DNA from: Alphaproteobacteria bacterium
GTDB lineage: Bacteria; Pseudomonadota; Alphaproteobacteria; CALKHQ01
DNA length: 64,000 nucleotides
Direction: 5' to 3'
NCBI GenBank assembly: GCA_041396705.1
Contig: JAWKYB010000009.1
Location: forward strand, 185,693-249,692
A model generated the notes under the pieces. It was given only the letters and a program-made list of their open reading frames with translations, did not search any database and was not told the origin of the DNA. The position numbers were made by a program, and so were the translations under genes. Shown one piece after another: positions 41,398 through 50,020 of the stretch. Every line of letters starts with the position of its first letter. Position 1 is the first letter of the stretch.

Positions 41398-42756
41398 ATG
41401 ACACGCAAGTATTTCGGCACCGACGGTATCCGCGGCTGCGCCAACGCCGAGCCGATGACCGCGCAGACCATGCTGCGGGTCGCCATGGCGGCCGGGCGGC
41501 GGTTCAAGAACGGCGGCCACCGCCACCGGGTGATCATCGGCAAGGATACCCGGCTGTCGGGCTATATGATCGAGCCGGCGCTGACCGCCGGCTTCATCTC
41601 GGTCGGGATGGACGTGCTGCTGCTCGGCCCGATGCCGACCCCGGCCGTGGGCATGCTGACCCGCTCGATGCGCGCCGACCTCGGCGTGATGATCTCGGCT
41701 TCGCACAACCCCTTCCACGACAACGGCGTCAAGCTGTTCGGCCCCGACGGGTTCAAGCTGTCGGACGCGGTCGAGGCCGAGATCGAGGCGCTGATGGACG
41801 CCGATGCCGCCGCGCCGGCGGAGCCGCGGGCGCTCGGCCGGGCCAAGCGGCTGTACGACGCGCCCGGACGCTACATCGAATTCGTCAAGGCCAGCTTCCC
41901 CGGCGACCGCACGCTCGACGGGCTGAAGGTGGTGGTCGACTGCGCCAACGGCGCCGCCTATGCGATCGCGCCGACGGTGCTGAGCGAGCTCGGCGCCGAG
42001 GTGGTGCCGCTGGCGGTCGACCCGGACGGCTTCAACATCAATGCCGGCTGCGGCGCGACCCAGCCCGAGGCGCTGTGCGAGGCCGTGGTGCGCCATCAGG
42101 CCCATATCGGGCTGGCGCTCGACGGCGACGCCGACCGGCTGATCGTGGTCGACGAGCGCGGCCGCGTCGTCGACGGCGACCAGATCATGGGCCTGATCGC
42201 CGGCTCGTGGGCGCGCGCCGGGCGCATCCGCGGCGGCCGGGTGGTGGCGACCGTGATGTCGAACCTGGGGCTGGAACGGCACCTGCAAGGGCTGGGCCTG
42301 GCGCTGCAGCGGACCAAGGTCGGCGATCGCTATGTGTTGGAGGCGATGCGCGAGAGCGGCTGCAACCTCGGCGGCGAACAGTCCGGCCACATCATCCTGA
42401 CCGACTTCGCCACCACCGGCGACGGCCTGATGGCCGGTCTGCAGGTGCTGGCGGCGCTGGTCGACGGCGGGCGCGCGGCCAGCGAATTGCTGCACGTGTT
42501 CGAGAGCGTGCCGCAGCTGATGCGCAACGTGCGCTATGCCGGCGGCGCACCGCTGGAGTTGCCGCATGTGCAGGCGGCGATTGCCGAGGCCGAGGCCCGC
42601 CTGGGCAAGGCCGGCCGGCTGGTGATCCGCAAGTCGGGCACCGAGCCGCTGATCCGGGTGATGGCCGAAGGCGAGGACGAGGCGCTGGTCGCCGCCCTGG
42701 TCGACCGGATCGTTACGGCGGTGGAGACCGCCGGCCACGCCGCCGCGGCGGAATAG
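41398..42756 (+). CDS. glmM: Phosphoglucosamine mutase
   Basis: 452-residue enzyme converting glucosamine-6-phosphate to glucosamine-1-phosphate for UDP-GlcNAc, hence murein and lipid A synthesis. Diagnostic parts: RKYFGTDGIRGCAN at the N terminus, the phosphoserine loop MISASHNPFHDNGVK (Ser near 102), the magnesium loop ALDGDADRLIVVD and the C-terminal phosphate-binding VIRKSGTEPLIRVMAEG. Length and all motifs are normal. It is followed six bases later by thiD. Confidence 0.98.
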   Translation: MTRKYFGTDGIRGCANAEPMTAQTMLRVAMAAGRRFKNGGHRHRVIIGKDTRLSGYMIEPALTAGFISVGMDVLLLGPMPTPAVGMLTRSMRADLGVMISASHNPFHDNGVKLFGPDGFKLSDAVEAEIEALMDADAAAPAEPRALGRAKRLYDAPGRYIEFVKASFPGDRTLDGLKVVVDCANGAAYAIAPTVLSELGAEVVPLAVDPDGFNINAGCGATQPEALCEAVVRHQAHIGLALDGDADRLIVVDERGRVVDGDQIMGLIAGSWARAGRIRGGRVVATVMSNLGLERHLQGLGLALQRTKVGDRYVLEAMRESGCNLGGEQSGHIILTDFATTGDGLMAGLQVLAALVDGGRAASELLHVFESVPQLMRNVRYAGGAPLELPHVQAAIAEAEARLGKAGRLVIRKSGTEPLIRVMAEGEDEALVAALVDRIVTAVETAGHAAAAE

Positions 42757-42762
42757 GCGCCG

Positions 42763-43593
42763 ATGAACGGCCGGGTGCTGATCATCGCCGGGTCCGACAG
42801 CGGCGGCGGCGCCGGCATCCAGGCCGACATCAAGACGGTCACCGCGCTCGGCGGCTATGCGATGACGGCGATCACCGCGCTGACCGCGCAGAACACGCTG
42901 GGCGTGCACGGCGTGATGCCGGTGACGCCGGCCTTCGTCGCCCGGCAGATCGACGTGGTGCTGGACGATCTCGGCGCCGACGCCATCAAGATCGGCATGC
43001 TGGCCAATGCCGAGATTGCCGATGCGGTCGCCGACCGGCTGGAGCGGACGGCCGGTCGCATCCCGCTGGTGCTGGACCCGGTGATGGTGGCCAAGGGCGG
43101 TGCACGGCTGATGGACGAGGCGGCGATCGCGACGATCAAGCGGCGACTGATCCCGCTCGCCGCCGTGGTCACGCCGAACATCCCCGAGGCGGAGGTGCTG
43201 ACCGGCCTGGCCATCGCCGGCGAGGCCGACCTGCTGCCGGCGGCCGACGCGCTGTTGGACATGGGCGCGGCCCATGCGCTGATGAAGGGCGGCCACCTGC
43301 CGCTGAAATACGACATGCTGGTCGACCGGCTGGTCGGCGCCGACATCGACCGCAGCTTCGGCGACGCGCGGATCGACACCCGTCATACACATGGCACCGG
43401 CTGCACCCTGGCCTCGGCGATCGCCACCGGGCTGGCCCAGGGCATGGCCGTGGTCGACGCGGTGGCGCGGGCGCGGGCCTATGTGCGCCGGGCGATCGAG
43501 ACGGCGCCGGGCTATGGCGGCGGCCACGGCCCGCTGAACCACGGCTGGACGCTGGATCCGGCCCGGGTCGCGGCGCTCGGCGCGGGAGGGTGA
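42763..43593 (+). CDS. thiD: Hydroxymethylpyrimidine/phosphomethylpyrimidine kinase
   Basis: 276-residue ribokinase-fold enzyme that phosphorylates HMP and HMP-P for thiamine synthesis. Motifs: IIAGSDSGGGAGIQADIKT at the N terminus (substrate loop), ALTAQNTLGVHGV, VLDPVMVAKGG and the anion-hole THGTGCTLASAIATGLAQGM near the C terminus with catalytic Cys/Asp region. It sits six bases after glmM and five before the GATase-like gene, so is probably co-transcribed. No other thi gene is in the window. Confidence 0.97.
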   Translation: MNGRVLIIAGSDSGGGAGIQADIKTVTALGGYAMTAITALTAQNTLGVHGVMPVTPAFVARQIDVVLDDLGADAIKIGMLANAEIADAVADRLERTAGRIPLVLDPVMVAKGGARLMDEAAIATIKRRLIPLAAVVTPNIPEAEVLTGLAIAGEADLLPAADALLDMGAAHALMKGGHLPLKYDMLVDRLVGADIDRSFGDARIDTRHTHGTGCTLASAIATGLAQGMAVVDAVARARAYVRRAIETAPGYGGGHGPLNHGWTLDPARVAALGAGG

Positions 43594-43598
43594 CGGGC

Positions 43599-44333
43599 AT
43601 GGCCGACCGGCCGGTGATCGGACTGACGCTCGACAGCGAAACTAAGCAGACCTACTCGTCCTATCCCTGGTACGCGGTGCGCCAGAACTACTGCGCCGCG
43701 GTGGTCGCCGCCGGCGGGCTGCCGGTCGCGCTGCCGCACGAGCCGGACCGGGCCGACGCCTATCTCGACCTGCTCGACGGGCTGATCGTCACCGGCGGCG
43801 CGTTCGACGTCGACCCCGCGCTGTTCGGCGCGGCCGAGCGCCATGTCACCGTTACCACCAAGGATCGCCGTACCGCCTTCGAGCTCGCCATCGCCCGCGG
43901 CGCGCTCGCCCGCGACATGCCGGTGCTCGGCATCTGCGGCGGCCAGCAGCTGCTGCACGTCGCGCTGGGCGGCACGCTGATCCAGCATATCCCGGACGCG
44001 GTCGCGCACGCGCTCGCCCACGAGCAGCCGAATCCGCGTCACGAGGCCGGCCACCCGGTCGCGGTGAAGCCCGGCACCCTGCTGCACCGGATCGCCGGCA
44101 CCGAGACGCTGCAGGTCAACTCCGCCCACCATCAGGCCGCGGCGGACGAGCCGGACGGGGTGGTGGTCAACGCCACCGCGCCCGACGGCGTGATCGAAGG
44201 CATCGAGGCGCCGGGCTATCGCTTCTGCCTGGGCGTGCAGTGGCACCCGGGTTCACATCTCCAGCGCCAAAGCGCGGCGGTCGCGGCGCTGGTAGCTGGC
44301 GTCCGCCGATGGGCGCCCGGCTGGCGACCTCTC
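43599..44333 (+). pseudogene. Gamma-glutamyl-GABA hydrolase-like class I glutamine amidotransferase, damaged 3' end
   Basis: Peptidase C26/PuuD-type hydrolase of about 245 residues. Clear blocks: RPVIGLTLDSETK, YAVRQNYCAAVVAAGGLPVALPHEP, DGLIVTGGAFDVDPALFG, the nucleophile VLGICGGQQLLHVALGG, NSAHHQAA and the His in LGVQWHPG. The triad Glu should follow (HPE) but the sequence reads HPG with two apparent single-base losses (restoring HPEFHISS), and the frame then runs open to 44951 over the xthA gene. The true end, judged by AVAALVAGVRR, is near 44316-44333, so my end coordinate is approximate. Would split gamma-glutamyl-GABA or a similar gamma-glutamyl amide. Last of the glmM-thiD group. Confidence 0.8.
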
Positions 44334-45114
44334 AGGCCGCGAGTCGAGATCACCGGCACGTGGTCGCTGGGCTTGCCCCAGTCGCGCTGCATCCTTGACG
44401 ATCGGACCGCCTGCTGCGACAGCACCCGGCGCCAGCGTCACCCAGACGTGGTCGAGCCGGCGGCCGCGGTCGCTGGCGCGCCAGTCCTTGGCGCGATAGC
44501 TCCACTAGCTGTAGACCTTTTCGTCCGGCGGGATGAAGTGGCGCACGGCATCGACCCAGCCGCCGGCCTTGCGCCATTTCTCGAACAGGTCGACCTCCAC
44601 CGGCGTGTGGCTGACCACGTCCAGCAGCTGCTTGTGCGACCAGACGTCGCTTTCCAGCGGGGCCACGTTGAGGTCGCCGACCAGCACGCGCCTCGCGTCG
44701 TCGTCGCGGTGCGCCTTCCACCACTTCGCCTTGGCCTTCATGAAGTCGAGTTTGTGGGCGAACTTGTCGTTCTCGGCCGGGTCGGGAATGTCGCCGCCGG
44801 CCGGCACATAAACCGAGTGGACCTCGACGCCGGCCACCGAAGCGTGCACGTGGCGGCCGTCCTCCCTGTCGCACCAGTCGCGCCGGCCGTCGCCGCCAGC
44901 GGCAGCCGCGAGGACCAGGGCGACGCCGTGATGAATTGCGGATACCGTTGATCACCGTTGCGCGTATCCGACGCATCGAACGCATCGTAGAGACTCAGTG
45001 CCTGTCGGCGCTTGGTCTCTGCAGAGCAGATCACGTCCAGCGCGTATTCGCCGAGCCAGCCGCGACGATGTCGACCTGGGCGCGGACCGAATTGATGTTC
45101 CATGTGGCGATCAC
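44332..45114 (-). pseudogene. xthA: Exodeoxyribonuclease III (XthA type), several frameshifts
   Basis: DNA-repair AP endonuclease/exonuclease, about 260 residues if repaired. Fragments from different frames line up in order: IATWNINSVRA, GWLGEYALDVIC..ETK, the intact middle VEVHSVYVPAGGDIPDPAENDKFAHKLDFMKAKAKWW with LVGDLNVAPLESDVW (DLN motif) and DAVRHFIPPDEKVYS, then LDHVWVTLAP and GKPSDHVPVIS (catalytic Asp-His). Breaks lie near 45065, 45025, 44850-44945, 44505, 44440 and 44410. The GTG start (45114) overlaps the stop of the FAA gene in a GTGA. The end coordinate is approximate. Confidence 0.82.
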
Positions 45115-45806
45115 GCAAACCAGCTATCGTCACCGCCAGCGTGCCCGATGCCGGCGACCTCGACGTGACCTTCATCGCCGACCTGCAACGAATGACGCCT
45201 TCCGGCGTGCCGGTGTAGATCGAGTCGCCGGGCGCCAGCACGATCTGCGCGACAGCGCCGCGACGATCTCGTCGGGCGTCGAACCATGTCGGCGTGTCGC
45301 CGTCTGGCGGTTCCTGGCCGTTGACCGCCAGCATGATCGGCCAGACCGCGGGTGACCGATCGTCTCGGCCAGGGCGATGGTGCCGATCGGCGCGCTGTAG
45401 TCGAAGCCCTTGGCCGCAATTCGGCAGCGCCTGCTTGGCCGCCAGCTGCCGCATCTGCAGCGGGTGACGTCGTACCGACGGCATGGCCCATGATATGCCG
45501 CTTCGTCCTCGACGGCGATGTCGCCGCCAGCGCCGATCGCCAGCGCCAGCTCGACCTCGTGGTGCAGGTCCTGGGTGTGCGACGAGATCGGGCACACGAT
45601 GCCGCCGTCGCCGACCAAGCGCGTCGGCGCCGGCTTGTCGAAGAAGAACGGCGTCTCCGCGCGCGGGTCGTAGCCCATCTCGCGAAGGCGTGCTCGGCAT
45701 GGTTGCGACCGACGCAATAGACGCGGCGCACCGGGAACCGCGCGGCTTCGCCGCGCACGGCAACTGCTCGCCTGCGGGCGGGGCGAACAGGAGATTTCGG
45801 TTTCAT
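45111..45806 (-). pseudogene. Fumarylacetoacetate hydrolase family protein, several frameshifts
   Basis: About 230-residue FAA-type hydrolase (fumarylpyruvate hydrolase or acylpyruvase-like). In order, over three frames: FPVRRVYCVGRNHAEHA, MGYDPRAETPFFFDKPAPTRLVGDGG (the FFFKP-type substrate loop), HHEVELALAIG with metal Glu, DVTRRD, KGFDYSAPIGTIALAE, PGDSIYTGTPEGV and GTLAVTIAG. All diagnostic FAA blocks survive, so the gene is broken only by about five single-base indels between 45130 and 45690. The stop (45113-45111) overlaps the start of xthA. ATG at 45806 precedes a slightly long Arg-rich N terminus. Confidence 0.8.
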
Positions 45807-45906
45807 GGCTGGCTCAAGCTGATGTGTCGCCGCTTGATTAGCCCGCGGGCACCGCCCCGGCAAGATTGGACTGGACAGGCCGGGCACCGCACCCGAGGTA
45901 GAAACG

Positions 45907-46701
45907 ATGGAGTGGCTCGAATCCGCGCTGGCGGACAAGACCGTGCTGGTCACGCTCTGGTTCGCCGCCTTCATGGTGGCCGAACGCCTGCACCCGGCGG
46001 TCGACCAGCCGGCGCGGGCGATGTGGCCGCGCTGGCTGAACAACGGGGTGCTGTGGGTCACCACCGCGGCGGTCTCGTTCGGGCTGCTGCTGCCGATGAC
46101 GCTGTGGGTGGCGGAGCAGCCGCTGTGGGTGCGGCCGGACGGGTGGTCCGGCTGGCAAGGCTTGGCGCTCGACCTCATGCTGTACGACGCACTGATCTAC
46201 TGGTGGCACCGGGCCAACCATGTCGTGCCGTTCCTGTGGCGGTTCCACCAGGTGCATCACTTCGACGAGACCCTCGATACCAGTTCGGCCTTCCGCTTCC
46301 ATTTCGGCGAGGTGGCGCTGTCGGCGGCGGTGCGGCTGGCGGTGATCGTTGCGCTGGCGCTGCCGTTCGCGTCGATCGTGGCGGCGGAAACGATGGTGCT
46401 CGCCGCCGCCATCTTCCACCACTCCAATTTGCGCCTGCCGCGATGGCTGGAGCGGCCGCTGTCCTGGGCGGTGGTGACGCCGGCGATCCACTGGGTGCAC
46501 CACCATCGCGTGCGCGCGGACACGGATTCCAACTACGCCACCGTGCTCAGCCTGTGGGACCGGCTGTTCGGCTCGCGCAGCCCGAACCCGCGCCGGCTCG
46601 ACATGCCGATCGGCATCGAGGGCCAGCGCGAGACCCGACTTGACCGGCTGCTGCTGCTGCCCTTTCGCCCGCCGCCGGCCAGCCGGGTCACCGACGGCTG
46701 A
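45907..46701 (+). CDS. Fatty acid hydroxylase / sterol desaturase superfamily membrane protein
   Basis: 264-residue membrane di-iron protein with His clusters HRANH, HQVHHFDE and HWVHHHR and about five hydrophobic helices (first: VLVTLWFAAFMVAERL). This pattern (W.HR..H, F..VHH.D) is that of the broad sterol-desaturase family whose bacterial members are mostly uncharacterised. Distinct in sequence from the member at 14555. Its last 14 bases overlap the convergent small gene ending at 46688. Confidence 0.9.
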   Translation: MEWLESALADKTVLVTLWFAAFMVAERLHPAVDQPARAMWPRWLNNGVLWVTTAAVSFGLLLPMTLWVAEQPLWVRPDGWSGWQGLALDLMLYDALIYWWHRANHVVPFLWRFHQVHHFDETLDTSSAFRFHFGEVALSAAVRLAVIVALALPFASIVAAETMVLAAAIFHHSNLRLPRWLERPLSWAVVTPAIHWVHHHRVRADTDSNYATVLSLWDRLFGSRSPNPRRLDMPIGIEGQRETRLDRLLLLPFRPPPASRVTDG

Positions 46702-47011
46702 AGCCCTCCGGATCGCCCGGGACGATGCGGACGACGGTGCCGCGTTCGGCGCCCTCGGCATCGACGTAGGCGAGCCGGCCCGGTGCGAACGCGATGCGCC
46801 AGTCGGCCCGCGGCCCGCCGGTCCAGGCGACGTGATAGCCGTCGGCGGTGAAATGCCAGTCTCCGGCCAGGGCGCGGCCGTCGGGCAGCGTCATGTAGGC
46901 GCGCTCCGCATCCGCGTAGTAGATTGCGGCCTCCTTCGGCTGGCCGATGTCGACATAGTGTGTCGACCCCACCATCAGCCCGGTCAGCGCTTCGCGTGCG
47001 AGGAATTCCAT
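46688..47011 (-). CDS. Small protein of unknown function under MarR-type control
   Basis: 107-residue cytoplasmic protein with no recognised family. It reads MEFLAREALTGLMVGSTHYVDIGQP, AIYYADAERAYMTLPDGRALAGDWHFTADGYHVAWTGGPRADWRIAFAPG; the aromatic/Gly-rich strands, and the Y..A.G.....MTLPDG...G.W pattern, suggest a small beta-barrel or DUF995-like fold. GGAGACGG eight bases before the ATG fixes the start. It is divergent from a MarR gene and has a near-consensus promoter overlapped by palindromic operators, so it is the likely target of that regulator. Confidence 0.72.
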   Translation of the reverse strand: MEFLAREALTGLMVGSTHYVDIGQPKEAAIYYADAERAYMTLPDGRALAGDWHFTADGYHVAWTGGPRADWRIAFAPGRLAYVDAEGAERGTVVRIVPGDPEGFSRR

Positions 47012-47084
47012 GGTCCGTCTCCGTCCGGTGTTGCGCATCCGGCCTGCACCGCCGGATGCGGCGTGGCCGGGTTCCATGTACATC

Positions 47085-47136
47085 GTCAAGAGACTTGACT
47101 ATATTGGCGCGAGATCAAGTAGTCAACCTTCTTGAC
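47085..47136. promoter_or_regulatory. MarR operator pair
   Basis: Two palindromes: GTCAAG-AGA-CTTGAC (47085-47099) and GTCAA-CCTTC-TTGAC (47122-47136), centres 37 bp apart. Together they bracket the minus-strand promoter of the divergent small gene, one covering the -35 and one just after the -10. The second lies directly before the MarR ATG at 47140, so binding should block both genes. Confidence 0.7.
47098..47126 (-). promoter_or_regulatory. Sigma70-like promoter for the small divergent gene
   Basis: On the minus strand, TTGACT (47126 to 47121) and TATAGT (47103 to 47098) are separated by exactly 17 bases, the closest match to a consensus promoter in the window. It faces the gene starting at 47011. 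Confidence 0.7.
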
Positions 47137-47139
47137 GAA

Positions 47140-47583
47140 ATGAACGAGACACCGGCGGATTCGGACCTGATCGACCATGTCGGCTGGCGGCTGTGGCAGG
47201 CGGCGGCGGCCTGGAAAGCGCGCTTTGCCGCCGAAATGGTTGCCGCCGGCCATGGCTGGTATGGCGAGGCACGCGCCAACATGATCCCGTTGCTCGACCG
47301 GGCCGGAACGCGGCAGGCCGATCTGGTGCGCCGCGCGGGGCTGAGCAAGCAGGCGGTACAGCAGCTGGTCGACGAACTGGAGCGCGACGGTGTGATCGCG
47401 CGGCAACCCGACCCCGACGATCGCCGCGGCCGGATCGTCGTGTTCACTGCGGCAGGGTTGCGCGCGCTCGCCGACGCCAACACGGTCAAGCGCCGGATCG
47501 AGGCGGATTATCGGGCGCAGCTCGGCGATGCCGCGTTTGCCGCGCTCTGCGATGCGTTGCTGCGGCTGGCACCGGACGCCTGA
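47140..47583 (+). CDS. MarR-family transcriptional regulator
   Basis: 147-residue winged-helix regulator. DNA-binding part: LLDRAGTRQADLVRRAGLSKQAVQQLVDELERDGVIARQPDPDDRRGRIVVFTAAGLRAL, with the recognition helix SKQAVQQLVDEL and the DDRRGR wing typical of MarR. N- and C-terminal helices form the dimer. ATG at 47140 lies four bases after an operator palindrome, consistent with autoregulation. An upstream open frame is a by-product. Ligand unknown. A kinase-like gene follows 17 bases later. Confidence 0.92.
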   Translation: MNETPADSDLIDHVGWRLWQAAAAWKARFAAEMVAAGHGWYGEARANMIPLLDRAGTRQADLVRRAGLSKQAVQQLVDELERDGVIARQPDPDDRRGRIVVFTAAGLRALADANTVKRRIEADYRAQLGDAAFAALCDALLRLAPDA

Positions 47584-47600
47584 GCGGCGAGGAGGCGGGG

Positions 47601-48251
47601 ATGCCGACCGAGATCGAGCCGGGCCGGATCGTGGTCCTCAACGGCGCGCCGCGGGCCGGCAAATCCAGCATCGCCGCGGCAATCCAGGCGACGTTCGACG
47701 GCGTGTGGATGAACCTCGGCAACGACGTGCACATCCTGCAGATGACACCGCCGCAGCATCGGCCCGGCGTCGGGCTCCGGCCCGGCGGCGAGGCGCCGGA
47801 CCGCGAACCGCTGGTCGTGCAGCTCTATGCGGCGCTGTACGACTCGATCGCCGCGCACAGCCGGCAGGGGCTGAACGTAGTCGCCGACGTCGGCCATCAC
47901 GATGCCTATTCCCGTCCGCTCGGCATCCTGCCCGCTTGCGCCCGCCGGCTTGCCGGCCTGCCGGTGCTGTTCGTCGGCGTGCGCTGCCCGATCGACGCGA
48001 TCGTCCGTCGCCGCAACGCAGGCCAGCCGGGCCGCGCCACCCGCTATGAGACCGTGGCGCCGGGCGAGCCGGTTCCCGAGACCATCCTCGGTTGGCAGCG
48101 GGCGGTGCACGATCCCGGCATCTACGACATGGAGGTCGACACCGGCGCTCTCGACCCGGCCGCGTGCGCCGACGCGATCCGGCGCCGCCTCAAGCAGGGC
48201 ATACCCCGTCCGACCGCTTTCGAGCGGCTGGCCCTGATCGGCGCCCCCTGA
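47601..48251 (+). CDS. Chloramphenicol phosphotransferase-like kinase
   Basis: 216-residue P-loop protein of the CPT family. Walker A: VVLNGAPRAGKSSIAAAIQ (residues 11-29), followed by a WMNLGNDVHILQMTPPQHRPG segment where CPT binds its acceptor, VVADVGHHDAY, and GLPVLFVGVRCPIDAIVRRRNAG. The ending RYETVAPGEPVPETILGWQRAVHDPGIYDMEVDTG fits the family. It would phosphorylate a small molecule with ATP; resistance to chloramphenicol is not implied. GGAGG seven bases before ATG. Co-directional with the MarR gene, perhaps one operon. Confidence 0.85.
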   Translation: MPTEIEPGRIVVLNGAPRAGKSSIAAAIQATFDGVWMNLGNDVHILQMTPPQHRPGVGLRPGGEAPDREPLVVQLYAALYDSIAAHSRQGLNVVADVGHHDAYSRPLGILPACARRLAGLPVLFVGVRCPIDAIVRRRNAGQPGRATRYETVAPGEPVPETILGWQRAVHDPGIYDMEVDTGALDPAACADAIRRRLKQGIPRPTAFERLALIGAP

Positions 48252-48355
48252 CCGGCGTCCCCTGGCCGGTGACGTCAGACCGGATTTGTCTGGCCGTTAT
48301 GCGGCGGGCCTGTCGTCCCGCGGCGACCGGGCACCCGGGCCGGCGCGTGGCGAGG

Positions 48356-49396
48356 CTAGGCGGGTTCGCCGGGCGCGGCCATGCCGGGCTCCGTCGCAGC
48401 CGTTTCGCCGAACGCCACGACCTGGCTCCACCTTGCGACCTGGTTGGCGCCGATACGGCGGATCAGCCGCACCATCGCCAGCGCGCCGAGGATGCCGACA
48501 ACCCTGACTGCGATTTCGGCCTTGGTGCTGTCGACCAGGACCTCGTGCACGGCCAGCGCATCGCCGATGAAGAACGCCCACTCGCCCGAGCGCAGGATCG
48601 CTTCCGGCACGGCGGCGGCCAGCACGCTGGCCAGCCAGAGCAGCCACCACAGGCCGACGATGCCGGTCGATCGCAGGCGCCAGGTCTCGGTCGAGGCGGC
48701 ATCGCTGGCCTGGTAGACCTCGGTGGTCAGCTGGCACGGCCGGAACAGGTTCATGAACGGCACGAACCACCAGCCGATCGCCCAGCCCGGCCCCCAACGG
48801 GCGTCGTCGACGCCGAGCGCGGGCAGGTTGGCGCGCACCCGCGACAGCCAGCAGAGGAAGACCGTGCCGCCTGCCAGATACAGGACGAACGAGACGCCGG
48901 CCGCCAGCGCGACGGCGGTATCGCTGGATTCCAAGATGTCGAGCGTGACGGGTTCGTCCCGGACGACCGCGTCGAACAGGCTGATCTGCCAGAGAAACAG
49001 GCCGATCACGGCCACCTGACACACGACCCACAGCGTCAGGAGGACGATGGCTGTCCGGCCGATGTCGGTCGGGCTGCGAAATGCGCGGACTCTGTGGGCG
49101 TCGATGTTGCGACGGGCCGCCACGATCAGCGCGGCCAGGGCGGCCAGCAACGCGGCAGCGACGGCGGCGAGGGGCAACGCGCCCTCGCCCAGGACGGTCT
49201 CGAGGCCGGTCTGGGCCCGGAGCGGCGCAGGCCATGCCAGCATGACGGCGAACGACAAGAACCGGACTGCCGGCATGGCGAGATGCAACCGCATCATGGC
49301 CCGCGGTCGGCAGTTGCCCGGTTCGCCGCCCGCGGTGCCGGCGCGGCTGGAAGTTGCGCCGGGCGCGCTGACCTCGTGTCGAGCGTCTTGTGCCAT
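48356..49396 (-). CDS. DUF4328 domain membrane protein
   Basis: 346-residue membrane protein with about six helices. The DUF4328 core is visible: RWGPGWAIGWWFVPFMNLFRPCQLTTEVYQASD, followed by GLWWLLWLASVLAAAVPEAIL. N-terminal 60 residues contain a signal-like helix (AVRFLSFAVMLAWPAPLRAQ) and a polar head; true start may be ATG at 49396 or one of the Met near 49297-49294. Function unknown. Its upstream region is a striking AT-rich island. Confidence 0.8.
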   Translation of the reverse strand: MAQDARHEVSAPGATSSRAGTAGGEPGNCRPRAMMRLHLAMPAVRFLSFAVMLAWPAPLRAQTGLETVLGEGALPLAAVAAALLAALAALIVAARRNIDAHRVRAFRSPTDIGRTAIVLLTLWVVCQVAVIGLFLWQISLFDAVVRDEPVTLDILESSDTAVALAAGVSFVLYLAGGTVFLCWLSRVRANLPALGVDDARWGPGWAIGWWFVPFMNLFRPCQLTTEVYQASDAASTETWRLRSTGIVGLWWLLWLASVLAAAVPEAILRSGEWAFFIGDALAVHEVLVDSTKAEIAVRVVGILGALAMVRLIRRIGANQVARWSQVVAFGETAATEPGMAAPGEPA

Positions 49397-49428
49397 CGGT
49401 CCCTCGTCGTGCGGCTGCTGCCAGACGA

Positions 49429-49488
49429 CTTAACAGATGACGTGCACTCTTAACAAGATAAAATATATCATAATACACGCATAAAGTG
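49429..49488 (-). promoter_or_regulatory. AT-rich promoter region upstream of DUF4328 gene
   Basis: A 60-base A/T-rich island in otherwise very GC-rich DNA, with CTTAACA twice (around 49428 and 49448, 20 bases apart) and overlapping -10-like words (TATTAT, TATATT on the minus strand). It lies 35-90 bases upstream of the DUF4328 start and is the probable promoter; the CTTAACA pair may bind a regulator. The remainder of the gap to 49570 shows nothing. Confidence 0.4.
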
Positions 49489-49570
49489 CTTCCTCGATCC
49501 GGCAGCCGGGCGCATGGGCCCGATCGCGCCGGCGGAAGGCCGACGGACCATGCCGACTTCGCCGGTCCGT

Positions 49571-50020
49571 TCAGGCGCCGTGTGCCGGCGGTGCCGCGGC
49601 CCAGGGGTCCGGCCCCGGGTCCCGTCCGGTGGCGGCCTCGCCCAGGCGGGCGAGGAAATGCGGCCAACCGATCGCATGCTTGGCCGCTTCGTCCGGCTGC
49701 AGGCCGTCGTGGACCAGATCCAGGCGCGTGCCGCCGGCTTCTGCGGCGAGGCGGATGACCAGCCTGGTTGCGCCTGGCGGCATCGCGGCATTGCCGGCCT
49801 CGCCCCAGGCGATCTCGATCAAGGTCGGGCGGTGCAGGGCGACGTAGCTGCCGCGGATCAGCACGCCGTTGATGTCGACCGCGAAGGTGCCGCCGTCGGT
49901 CGCCCGCAGCTGGGCGCGGTCGCCCATCCACTGCACCAGCAGTTCGGGCCGCACGAAATGGTCGTAGACCGCATCCGGCGCGGCGTCGATGTGCAGGCTG
50001 GTCGAGAAGCTGGCGCTCAT
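49571..50020 (-). CDS. SRPBCC (AHSA1-type) domain protein
   Basis: 149-residue START-like protein: SFSTSLHIDAAPDAVYDHFVRPELLVQWMGDRAQLRATDGGTFAVDINGVLIRGSYV is the AHSA1 pattern (strand, helix, W-G, then D..G). The end, GLQPDEAAKHAIGWPHFLARLGEAATGRD, is the long C-terminal helix that closes the cavity. It probably binds a hydrophobic ligand; function unknown. Its ATG overlaps the ArsR stop (ATGA), the very common ArsR-AHSA1 operon. Confidence 0.9.
   Translation of the reverse strand: MSASFSTSLHIDAAPDAVYDHFVRPELLVQWMGDRAQLRATDGGTFAVDINGVLIRGSYVALHRPTLIEIAWGEAGNAAMPPGATRLVIRLAAEAGGTRLDLVHDGLQPDEAAKHAIGWPHFLARLGEAATGRDPGPDPWAAAPPAHGA

Noticed and set aside
42075..44951. 958-codon frame covering glmM, thiD and the C26 hydrolase
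   Set aside because: The first half is a shadow of glmM and thiD; only the part from 43599 carries a real protein, and its end runs over the antisense xthA gene because of indels.
47601..48251. Antibiotic resistance gene
   Set aside because: The CPT-like kinase family is broad; nothing in the sequence or context shows chloramphenicol as substrate.
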